Shown here in pieces: positions 1-5,644 of a stretch of 6,402 nucleotides of DNA. The position numbers were made by a program, and so were the translations under genes. The stretch spans positions 1 to 6,402 of the forward strand of contig JAGVHM010000083.1 of NCBI GenBank assembly GCA_020056545.1. The letters run 5' to 3'. This DNA comes from a bacterium (GTDB lineage: Bacteria; Desulfobacterota; Deferrimicrobia; Deferrimicrobiales; Deferrimicrobiaceae). Numbering within the stretch: position 1 is the stretch's first letter; each line of letters starts with the position of its first letter. Below the pieces are notes generated by a model. The model did not search any database, was not told the origin of the DNA, and worked only from the letters and a program-made list of their open reading frames with translations.

Positions 1-177
1 AACGGCTGCGCCGCCTCGGAGGGGGGACTCCGTTCGTGGCTCGCCGGGCGCTCGTTCCCAAATCGCCCGTCTGCGCTTTAACCTCACTTCGCCCCCCTCC
101 TGCGGCGGCTCCGCCAGCAACGTGGTGTCTTCATCATCAGTGGCGATAACCTGTTCTACAGCCCTTTTCCTGCTCAC
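1..177 (-). CDS. Partial hypothetical ORF downstream of pyrF, running off the left edge
   Basis: A frame opens with GTG at 177-175, whose last two bases are the first two of the pyrF stop TGA (GTGA overlap), and stays open for 59 codons to the window edge. It begins MSRKRAVEQVIATDDEDTTL, with a short basic start followed by an acidic stretch, then becomes Arg- and Pro-rich (residues about 32-56). I recognise no family. For it: the overlap geometry matches the two junctions just upstream (TTGA at ispG/proS and ATGA at proS/pyrF). Against it: no good Shine-Dalgarno precedes the GTG, and from about residue 23 on the frame lies inside a GC-rich inverted repeat, so the Arg/Pro-rich part may be translated repeat rather than evolved protein. 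The likeliest reading is a short real gene start that runs into, or was interrupted by, a repeat. The 3' end is not visible. Confidence 0.42.
   Translation of the reverse strand, partial: MSRKRAVEQVIATDDEDTTLLAEPPQEGGEVRLKRRRAIWERAPGEPRTESPLRGGAAV
10..109. repeat. Two-tier GC-rich inverted repeat (candidate dispersed palindromic element)
   Basis: An outer stem pairs 10-15 (GCCGCC) with 104-109 (GGCGGC) and 18-26 (GGAGGGGGG) with 92-100 (CCCCCCTCC), broken only by a 2-versus-3-nt internal loop. Inside the 65-nt interior, a second stem pairs 45-50 (CGGGCG) with 64-69 (CGCCCG) around a 13-nt loop. A small hairpin, GGCG/CGCC, also lies at 104-115 and competes with the outer stem. There is no T-run on either side, so this is not a typical intrinsic terminator. 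It lies immediately downstream of pyrF, and one minus-strand frame is open straight through it. The shape resembles a REP-like or other dispersed palindromic element. Whether it is repeated elsewhere cannot be seen here. Confidence 0.55.
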
Positions 178-875
178 GGGTTCAGGCGCGCTCGCTTCAT
201 CTCGGCCGCGAACTTGCGCGCAGCCGCGACGGGATCGGCCGCTTTCGTTATGGGCCTGCCGACGACGAGGTAATCGGCTCCCGCGCGGATCGCATCGTAT
301 GGAGTGACCACGCGCTTCTGGTCCCCGACGGAATCTTCGGGAAGCCGGACGCCGGGAGTCACGAGCGTCACCTTGCCGCCCAACCGGGCCCGAAGTGTTG
401 CGACCTCCTTCGCCGAGCAGACGATGCCGCCGATGCCCGCTTCCACGGCAAGGGACGCAAGCCGCGTCACGGCATCCCCCGTGCGCAAGGCGTATCCGAT
501 GTTTGAAAGGTCTGCGTCGTCGAGGCTGGTCAGCACCGTGACGGCCAGGATCGTCGTCCCGCTTCCGGCAGCGGCTTCGGCCGCCGCGGCAAGCATCGCC
601 TTCCCCCCGGCCGCGTGGACCGTCGTGAAGGAAACTCCCAGCGCCACTGCCGATTTCACCGCGCCCGCCACCGTATTGGGGATATCGTGGAATTTCAGGT
701 CGAGGAAGATCCGGGAGCCCGCCTCCCGTATCTTCTCCACGAGCCGCGGGCCGCCGCGCGGGAACAGCTCCATCCCGACCTTGAACAGCCCCACCTCGCC
801 CGCGAGGGCGGCAACCGTTGACAGCGCCTTGTCCGGGGAGTCAGTGTCCAGCGCAACGATGATGCGGTCCTTCAT
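174..875 (-). CDS. pyrF: Orotidine 5'-phosphate decarboxylase
   Basis: This is a cytoplasmic enzyme that decarboxylates OMP to UMP, the last step of de novo pyrimidine synthesis. The 233-residue product has the usual length of the short bacterial PyrF and the full set of family motifs: IIVALD with Asp10, FKVG with Lys32, the catalytic signature DLKFHDIPNT at 59-68 (Asp59, Lys61, Asp64), the phosphate-side TPGVR at 173-177, and VVGRPIT near 204-210. The ATG at 875 is chosen because MKDRIIVALD is the normal family N-terminus and AAAGGAG lies 8 nt upstream; the frame extends further upstream, but only inside proS. The start overlaps the proS stop as ATGA, so translational coupling is likely. The stop at 174 in turn overlaps the GTG of the next frame. 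The product appears complete, with no missing active-site residue. Confidence 0.97.
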   Translation of the reverse strand: MKDRIIVALDTDSPDKALSTVAALAGEVGLFKVGMELFPRGGPRLVEKIREAGSRIFLDLKFHDIPNTVAGAVKSAVALGVSFTTVHAAGGKAMLAAAAEAAAGSGTTILAVTVLTSLDDADLSNIGYALRTGDAVTRLASLAVEAGIGGIVCSAKEVATLRARLGGKVTLVTPGVRLPEDSVGDQKRVVTPYDAIRAGADYLVVGRPITKAADPVAAARKFAAEMKRARLNP

Positions 876-2605
876 TGCGAGCACTCCTTTCTCTTCGCCT
901 CGACCGCGGCATGGACGCGCTCCGCCAGCCGCGAGATTTCCACCCTTTCTGTCTCCCCCGTCCTGCGGTCCCTTACCTCCGCAAAACCCGCGGCGAAGTT
1001 CTTCTCTCCGAACGTCACCCGCACGGGGATGCCGCAAAGATCGGCGTCCTTGAACTTGATACCCGGACGCTCGTCCCGGTCGTCCAGCAGGACCTCTATT
1101 CCTCTTGCGGAAAGCTCACCTGCGATGAGCGCCGACTCCTGCGCGATACCTTCGTGTTTTACATTGACGGGGACGACTACCGCCTCGAAAGGCGCGATGG
1201 AGATCGGCCAGACTATTCCGTCGGCGTCGTTGTGCTGTTCGATGGCCGCGGCGGCGGTCCGCCCCACCCCGATCCCGTAGCAGCCCATCACGATCAGGCG
1301 CTCCTTCCCGCCGGCGTCAAGATAGGTGGCGGAAAGCGACTTGCTGTATTTCGTCCCGAGGCGGAAGACGTGCCCGACCTCGATCCCGCGTGAACACCGC
1401 AAAGCGCCCCCGCACCTGGGACAGCGGTCATCCTCCGTCACAAGACGGAAGTCCGAATACGTTTCCGGAGAAAAATCCCTCCCGGGGACGACGTCCGCCA
1501 GGTGCGCATCCTTCTCGTTCGCCCCTGCAGCACCCGATGCTATCGCACGTACGGAATGATCGGCCAGGAGGCGCAGCTTCAGCCCCACCGGCCCCGCATA
1601 CCCGGATGGAGCGCCTGTAAGCTCCCTGATCCTCTCCTCCGGCGCCAGCCGGACCCACTCCACGCCCAGGAAATTCTTCACCTTCACTTCGTTGACCTCG
1701 TACCTGCCGGAAACCAGGATCGCGACGTCCCCCTTCTCGGACTCGAACAGCAGAGTCTTGATAAGGTTACCCGGGTCGATACCGAGGAACGAGGCGACCT
1801 CGGCGATGGCCCGCTTTCCCGGCGTGGGGACTTTCCGCGGACTGCCGACCTTCGCCACCGTTCCGGGCGATCCGGCGGCCGGGGGAACGCACTCGGCCTT
1901 CTCGAGGTTCGCGGCGTATGAGCAGGAACCGCAGGAGACGATGGCGTCCTCCCCCGATTCGGCGATGACCATGAACTCGTGGGAGCTGCTTCCGCCGATC
2001 GACCCCGTGTCGGCTTCCACCGCCCGGAACGAAAGCCCCATCCTGCTGAAGATGCGGCAATATGCGTCGTACATCTTCCTGTACGACTCCGCGGCGCCTT
2101 CCTCGTCCGCATCGAAGGAATAGGCATCCTTCATGAAGAACTCCCTGCCGCGCATCAGGCCGAACCGCGGCCGGATCTCGTCCCTGAACTTGTCCTGTAT
2201 CTGGTAGAGGTTCAAGGGGAGCTGCCGGTACGATCGCACCTCCCGGCGGACAAGGTCGGTGATCACCTCCTCGTGCGTGGGCCCAAGGCAGAACTCCCGG
2301 TCGGCCCGGTCCCGGAACCGCAGCAATTCCTTGCCGTAGGCGTCCCAGCGGCCGCTCTCCTTCCACAGCTCCGAAGGGACGACCGTGGGCATCAGCACTT
2401 CCTGCGCCCCGGCGCGGTCCATTTCCTCCCGGATGATCTTCTCGACCTTTCTCAGCACTCGGAGCCCCGCGGGAAGGTAGTTGTAGATCCCGGAGGCGAC
2501 TTTCCGGATCATCCCGGCGCGCAGCATCAACCTGTGGCTTACCACCTCGGCGTCGGAAGGAGTTTCCTTGGTGGTCGGCATGAGATATCGCGAGTACCTT
2601 ATCAA
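872..2605 (-). CDS. proS: Prolyl-tRNA synthetase, bacterial type with INS editing domain
   Basis: A class II aminoacyl-tRNA synthetase that charges tRNA-Pro in the cytoplasm. The 577-residue product matches the bacterial (not archaeal/eukaryotic) form. It has the N-terminal catalytic part with LMLRAGMIRKVASGIYNYLP (27-46), CLGPTHEEVITDLV (106-119) and motif 2 FRDEIRPRFGLMRGREF (140-156). An inserted YbaK-like editing domain at about 240-385 includes NLIKTLLF (280-287), whose Lys is the likely conserved editing lysine. Then come GIEVGHVFRLGTKYSKS (407-423), motif 3 GCYGIGVGRT (441-450) and a C-terminal anticodon-binding domain from about 475. The start is TTG at 2605, giving MIRYSRYLMPTTKETP, which aligns with the family N-terminus; GGGAGG lies 8 nt upstream. 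The first ATG (residue 9) would remove conserved RYSRYL. The TTG overlaps the ispG stop as TTGA, and the stop overlaps pyrF as ATGA. Gene neighbours are ispG before and pyrF after. Confidence 0.97.
   Translation of the reverse strand: MIRYSRYLMPTTKETPSDAEVVSHRLMLRAGMIRKVASGIYNYLPAGLRVLRKVEKIIREEMDRAGAQEVLMPTVVPSELWKESGRWDAYGKELLRFRDRADREFCLGPTHEEVITDLVRREVRSYRQLPLNLYQIQDKFRDEIRPRFGLMRGREFFMKDAYSFDADEEGAAESYRKMYDAYCRIFSRMGLSFRAVEADTGSIGGSSSHEFMVIAESGEDAIVSCGSCSYAANLEKAECVPPAAGSPGTVAKVGSPRKVPTPGKRAIAEVASFLGIDPGNLIKTLLFESEKGDVAILVSGRYEVNEVKVKNFLGVEWVRLAPEERIRELTGAPSGYAGPVGLKLRLLADHSVRAIASGAAGANEKDAHLADVVPGRDFSPETYSDFRLVTEDDRCPRCGGALRCSRGIEVGHVFRLGTKYSKSLSATYLDAGGKERLIVMGCYGIGVGRTAAAAIEQHNDADGIVWPISIAPFEAVVVPVNVKHEGIAQESALIAGELSARGIEVLLDDRDERPGIKFKDADLCGIPVRVTFGEKNFAAGFAEVRDRRTGETERVEISRLAERVHAAVEAKRKECSQ
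884..890 (-). promoter_or_regulatory. Shine-Dalgarno site of pyrF
   Basis: The minus strand reads AAAGGAG here, 8 nt before the pyrF ATG at 875, and lies inside the last codons of proS. It decides the pyrF start against upstream in-frame alternatives within the proS coding region. Confidence 0.75.
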
Positions 2606-3678
2606 TTCCGTTTCCTCCCGATTGCAGCCAGGCGTTCCGCCGCACGGACCAGCTCGGCCACGATGTCCTTCTCCTTCACCTTCTTGACGACCTCTCCCCG
2701 AACGAAGATCAGCCCTTCTCCCCTGCCGCCGGCGACCCCTACGTCGGCCTCCCTCGCCTCGCCCGGCCCGTTCACCGCGCATCCCATCACTGCCACCTTC
2801 AAGGTAGCCGAAAGGCCCGACAGGCGCCGCTCAACCTCATGCGCTATTCCCACGACGTCGATCGACACCCTCCCGCATGTCGGACAGGAAATGAAGTCGG
2901 GGCCCCGCTCCCGCAATCCAAGGCTCTTGAGGATCTGCCAACCGACCCGGACCTCCTCTTCCGGCGGCCCCGTCAAGGAGACCCTCAGGGTGTCGCCTAT
3001 CCCTTCGGACAGGAGGATCCCCAGCCCCACTGCCGACTTGACCGCGCCGGAAACGAGCGTCCCTGCCTCCGTCACCCCGATGTGAAGCGGGTAGTCGAAT
3101 CGCCTTGAAAACTTCCGGTACGCCTGGACGGTGGTGACCACGTCCGATGCCTTCAGGGAAAACTTGACCTTCCGGAAGCGCGCCTTTTCGCAGAAGCGGA
3201 CCCATCGGGCGGCGCTGGCGACCAGAGCGTCCGCCGTGGGCCCCCCGTGCTTGTGAAGGAGGTCCTTCTCCAATGAGCCTGCGTTGACGCCGATCCGTAC
3301 CGTGGCGCCGTTCGCTCGCGCCGCGCGCAGAACCGCAAGCGTATTCGCCTCTCCCCCGATGTTCCCTGGATTTATCCTCAGGGCGTCGGCGCCTGCTTCC
3401 GCGCAGGCGACCGCCAGTCGATGGTTGAAGTGGATGTCCGCGATCACGGGGATAGGCGACGCGGACCGGATTTTCCGGAACGCGCGCGCGGCCGCCTCGT
3501 CCGGCACCGCTACGCGGACGATCTCGCACCCAGCGCGTGCGAGCGACCGTATCTGTCCTATGGTCGCCCTTGCGTCACGCGTGTCGGTGGTCGTCATGCT
3601 CTGTACCGAAACCGGGGCGCCTCCGCCTACGGGGACGCTTCCCACGAATATCCTGCGCGTCTTCTTTCGTTTTTCCAT
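2602..3678 (-). CDS. ispG: 4-hydroxy-3-methylbut-2-enyl diphosphate synthase (IspG/GcpE)
   Basis: This [4Fe-4S] enzyme of the MEP isoprenoid pathway reductively opens MEcPP to HMBPP in the cytoplasm, using flavodoxin or ferredoxin electrons. The 358-residue product is of the ordinary bacterial type without the plant-type insert. It begins with TRRIFVGSVPVGGGAPVSVQ (8-27). The TIM barrel carries VIADIHFNHRLA (78-89), LRINPGNIG (100-108), RIGVNAGSLEKDL (128-140), GVTEAG (201-206) and LLSEGIGDTLRVS (222-234). The C-terminal cluster domain holds CPTC (Cys265, Cys268) and GCAVNGPGE (Cys300, Glu307), the complete set of expected cluster ligands. The start is uncertain: ATG 3678 fits the usual N-terminus but has no visible Shine-Dalgarno. 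An in-frame ATG at 3723 would add 15 residues (MESTGRSPL...), 3 nt after the upstream stop, also with a poor ribosome site. The gene ends overlapping proS by 4 nt (TTGA). A 48-nt gap separates it from the pilin-like gene upstream. Confidence 0.97.
   Translation of the reverse strand: MEKRKKTRRIFVGSVPVGGGAPVSVQSMTTTDTRDARATIGQIRSLARAGCEIVRVAVPDEAAARAFRKIRSASPIPVIADIHFNHRLAVACAEAGADALRINPGNIGGEANTLAVLRAARANGATVRIGVNAGSLEKDLLHKHGGPTADALVASAARWVRFCEKARFRKVKFSLKASDVVTTVQAYRKFSRRFDYPLHIGVTEAGTLVSGAVKSAVGLGILLSEGIGDTLRVSLTGPPEEEVRVGWQILKSLGLRERGPDFISCPTCGRVSIDVVGIAHEVERRLSGLSATLKVAVMGCAVNGPGEAREADVGVAGGRGEGLIFVRGEVVKKVKEKDIVAELVRAAERLAAIGRKRN
2614..2619 (-). promoter_or_regulatory. Shine-Dalgarno site supporting a TTG start of proS
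   Basis: The minus strand reads GGGAGG, 8 nt before the TTG at 2605 and within the final codons of ispG (Ile-Gly-Arg). It is the best ribosome site near this junction and argues for the TTG rather than the ATG eight codons later. Confidence 0.8.
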
Positions 3679-3687
3679 GACGGCATT

Positions 3688-3717
3688 ACTATATGCGAGA
3701 GGCGATCGCCCCGTCGA
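3688..3717 (-). promoter_or_regulatory. Weak candidate sigma-70-type promoter for ispG
   Basis: In the only sizeable gap of the housekeeping block, the minus strand carries TATAGT (3693-3688, one mismatch to TATAAT), 18 nt after TCGACG (3717-3712, four of six to TTGACA). Transcription would start about 2-3 nt before ATG 3678, giving a nearly leaderless message, which would agree with the absence of a Shine-Dalgarno there. Such matches arise by chance, and the -35 is poor. Confidence 0.22.
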
Positions 3718-3726
3718 TTCCATTTT

Positions 3727-4227
3727 TCATCGTCCGGATTCCTCCCACTTGAGGATCCGCGCGCGGACTCCCGGCGCCTGTGCGTCGATCTTGCCGGAAG
3801 AGACGCGCCCTATCCGGACCTCCGCGTGCACGCGGGACGTTCCCCCGTAAGATCCGGATGCACTCCCCTCCGAAAGGATCGCGTAATCCTCGAAGACGAT
3901 CCCCCTTTCCTTCCCTTGTCCCGCAAGAGTCTCTCCGGCTCTTCGGGAGGTCACCGAATATTTTCCCGTCAGATCCGGGCCAACGGCCATCCGGCGCAGA
4001 TACGGGGTTTCCTGCGGAAAAAGGCCGGGGAGTCGAGCTATGGCGGCATGGGCGCCGGCCCGCGCCATGTTTTTCGCCACGGCCGCCTGGTAATGCCGCT
4101 GCCCTTCCGCGACGGATCCCGTGAGGGATACCGCGTACATCCCTATCGCGTTGAGCAGGACGAGGAGGAGGATGGCAAGGACGATGGCGCTTCCGCCGCG
4201 GGCTTGCATACGGTCAGAAACCAGCAT
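3727..4227 (-). CDS. Short PilX-like minor pilin or pseudopilin
   Basis: The 166-residue product has the plan of a PilX/GspK-style minor pilin: a short basic leader MLVSDRMQARGG, then one hydrophobic helix at about 13-33 (SAIVLAILLLVLLNAIGMYA), then a helix with polar and Ala-rich faces (AAVAKNMARAGAHAAIARL, 48-66) like the alpha-1 spine of pilins. The C-terminal part (about 85-166) is polar and likely beta-rich; I recognise no further domain. A prepilin peptidase site could be Gly12-Ser13. There is no Glu at mature position 5, as is usual for PilX and GspK types. ATG 4227 overlaps the PilV-like gene by 14 nt; an alternative ATG at 4209 starts 4 nt after that gene's stop and gives the shorter leader MQARGG. 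Neither has a good Shine-Dalgarno, so coupling to pilV is likely. It would act in the inner membrane or at the pilus tip. Family membership is inferred from architecture, not from a conserved catalytic motif. Confidence 0.68.
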   Translation of the reverse strand: MLVSDRMQARGGSAIVLAILLLVLLNAIGMYAVSLTGSVAEGQRHYQAAVAKNMARAGAHAAIARLPGLFPQETPYLRRMAVGPDLTGKYSVTSRRAGETLAGQGKERGIVFEDYAILSEGSASGSYGGTSRVHAEVRIGRVSSGKIDAQAPGVRARILKWEESGR

Positions 4228-4678
4228 CGGCTCGCTGGGTGACGAGGACCACCTGGCGCCATCCGACTTCTCCCTGGAACCAGCAGCACCAGACTGCGAT
4301 CGTTTTAAGGGCGGGGATCTCGCTGTCAGGCGTCACCTGCCAGATGCGGTAGTAATTGGTCCCTTGCACGGAGACGGAATCTCCTGCCGCCTCGTGGAGG
4401 CGGAAAAAAGACGGGGACACTCCATCGGTTCCTTGCATGAAACCGTCGGGGCGCGAGGACCGGAGCGAGTTCCACTCGACCTCCTGTAACCGGTCGAGGG
4501 TGTCCTGCGCCAAGTCCGTGGCGACGCGCACTCTTGTTGAGGCAGGTTGATTCCTTGCCGTGACGGCGGTCAACTGGATCATGGCGAGACCGAACACGCC
4601 TATCAGGAGGATGAGAAGGGCGACGATCGCCTCTACCCGGGAAAACCCGCGATTTCCGCTCTCCGGCTTTCCTTCCAA
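4214..4678 (-). CDS. pilV: PilV-like type IV pilus minor pilin
   Basis: The 154-residue product has a canonical class III signal: a leader ending NRG, then FSRVE with cleavage expected at Gly11-Phe12 and Glu16 at mature position 5. A hydrophobic helix follows (IVALLILLIGVFGLAMIQL, 18-36) and continues into VRVATDLAQDTLDRLQEVEW (50-69), as in PilV. The C-terminal half has the PilV-style pattern of tyrosines and a W-x-V strand (YYRIWQVTP, 109-117), then TIAVWCCWF and RQVVLVTQR. The start is TTG at 4678: it is the only recognised start codon between the in-frame TAA that ends the lipoprotein gene (4708-4706) and the signal motif. Its ribosome site is weak (GGCGGG 8 nt upstream). It lies 27 nt after the lipoprotein gene, in the same frame, and overlaps the next pilin-like gene. 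The vicinal cysteines 131-132 are the only cysteines. The symbol is by resemblance. Confidence 0.85.
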   Translation of the reverse strand: MEGKPESGNRGFSRVEAIVALLILLIGVFGLAMIQLTAVTARNQPASTRVRVATDLAQDTLDRLQEVEWNSLRSSRPDGFMQGTDGVSPSFFRLHEAAGDSVSVQGTNYYRIWQVTPDSEIPALKTIAVWCCWFQGEVGWRQVVLVTQRADAGF

Positions 4679-4705
4679 GCAGGCGACCCGCCTTCCGGCT
4701 GTATC

Positions 4706-5644
4706 TTAACGCTTAACTTGGGGAGGTTCTTCCGCGATCGTCACCGTGAACCGGGCCGTCGACTCCCCTCCCGAACCGTCCGACACCAGGACGGTGAAGG
4801 GCACCTTTCCTGTCTTTCCCCGGGCCGTTTCCCATCGCACCCAACCCGTCGCGCGGTCGATCTGCATCCCGGCAGGCGCTTCCTTCAATGCGAACGCGAG
4901 GGGGTCGCCGTCAGGGTCGGAGGCGCGCACATGAAAGGTGACGACGTTCCCTGCGACCTGAAACTGCTCCTGCCCTTCGATTACCGGAGGCGTGTTCCGG
5001 ATCTCTCTGGTCAAAGTCGCGCTCTTGCCCTGCCCCTCGAGGTCGAAAGAAGTGATGGTGACTTCGATTTTATCGCCTCGTCTCACTGGAACCCCGAGGC
5101 GGCTCCCGTTCCCCGCCGGCTCGCCGTTCTTCCTCCACGCGATCTCCACCCGCGTTTCATCCCCGTCGGCGTCGACCACATCGGCTTCCACTCCTAGGGC
5201 GCCTGACTGCAAGGAGGTTCCAGGTACGAACCTTATTTCCCGGATCTCCGGTGGGGAGTTCAGTATCGTCGCTGGCTGGGAGGAGAACGTCCGGCCGTCT
5301 GAAACAGCCCGGACCTGGATCGAGTCACCTTTCCGGAACCGGGCCGTTTCCAGCGAGGAATCCGCGCCGCTCTGCACCGGCTCGCCCCTTACGAGCCATT
5401 CGAACCGGATCACGGCAGGAAGTCCGGGATCCAGGGATGCCCTTACGGTCATCCCTCTGTGTATATTGGCCGGTTCAATGCGTAAAGAGCTCCCGTCCGC
5501 CTGTTCCCGGGTTTGCCCGACGGTGCCCGCCGCCTCGCTTCCGGCCGGAGGAATCGCGGCAGGGGGCTTGCGGTCGCCGGAACAACCCGCGAAAAGGGTC
5601 AGTATCGCGGCCAATAAATAACAACGGAGCGCGCGCATCCGCAT
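4706..5644 (-). CDS. Lipoprotein with tandem beta-sandwich and Ig/cadherin-like domains
   Basis: The 312-residue product starts with a basic signal peptide and a lipobox ending LFAGC, so Cys21 is the expected lipidated residue and the protein should sit in the outer membrane or periplasm. A Pro/Ala-rich linker (about 22-55) follows. Two modules at about 56-132 and 133-221 share a pattern: Trp, then GEPV/GEPA, then RKGDSIQV/RRGDKIEV, then Ser-rich, ending NSPPEI/NTPPVI. The third (about 222-305) is a cadherin-like or He_PIG-type Ig fold with the calcium-type ASDPDGDPLAF, then APAGMQIDRATGWVRWE and a final FTVTIAEEP strand. These are adhesive or structural folds with no catalytic residues. The start is taken as ATG 5644, overlapping the upstream PilX-like stop (TGATG); TTG 5647 and ATG 5638 are alternatives. 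Being nested among minor pilins suggests a pilus- or surface-linked partner. I know no named gene for it. Confidence 0.85.
   Translation of the reverse strand: MRMRALRCYLLAAILTLFAGCSGDRKPPAAIPPAGSEAAGTVGQTREQADGSSLRIEPANIHRGMTVRASLDPGLPAVIRFEWLVRGEPVQSGADSSLETARFRKGDSIQVRAVSDGRTFSSQPATILNSPPEIREIRFVPGTSLQSGALGVEADVVDADGDETRVEIAWRKNGEPAGNGSRLGVPVRRGDKIEVTITSFDLEGQGKSATLTREIRNTPPVIEGQEQFQVAGNVVTFHVRASDPDGDPLAFALKEAPAGMQIDRATGWVRWETARGKTGKVPFTVLVSDGSGGESTARFTVTIAEEPPQVKR

Noticed and set aside
10..109. Intrinsic terminator after pyrF
   Set aside because: The stems are strong but no T-run follows on either strand, and the outer loop is 65 nt.
876..1037. N-terminal extension of pyrF by 54 codons into proS
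   Set aside because: The extension is translated out-of-frame proS, and a good Shine-Dalgarno and the family N-terminus mark ATG 875.
304..1053. Plus-strand frame of 249 codons opposite pyrF and the end of proS
   Set aside because: Antisense to complete genes with intact motifs; the composition is that of a reverse-strand shadow.
1767..2645. Second minus-strand frame of 292 codons inside proS
   Set aside because: Arg/Gly-rich out-of-frame reading of proS, which has a full set of synthetase motifs in its own frame.
1979..3085. Long plus-strand frame of 368 codons opposite proS and ispG
   Set aside because: It lies wholly antisense to two well-supported enzymes, is Arg/Pro/Ser-rich as expected for a shadow in GC-rich DNA, and has no recognisable domain.
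3701..3710. Perfect palindrome GGCGATCGCC as an operator
   Set aside because: A single 10-bp copy in GC-rich DNA; it falls between the weak -35 and -10 candidates, but there is no second site or known regulator match.
3421..4242. Plus-strand frame of 273 codons opposite ispG and the short pilin-like gene
   Set aside because: Crosses two minus-strand genes and their junction; low-complexity, charged translation with no domain.
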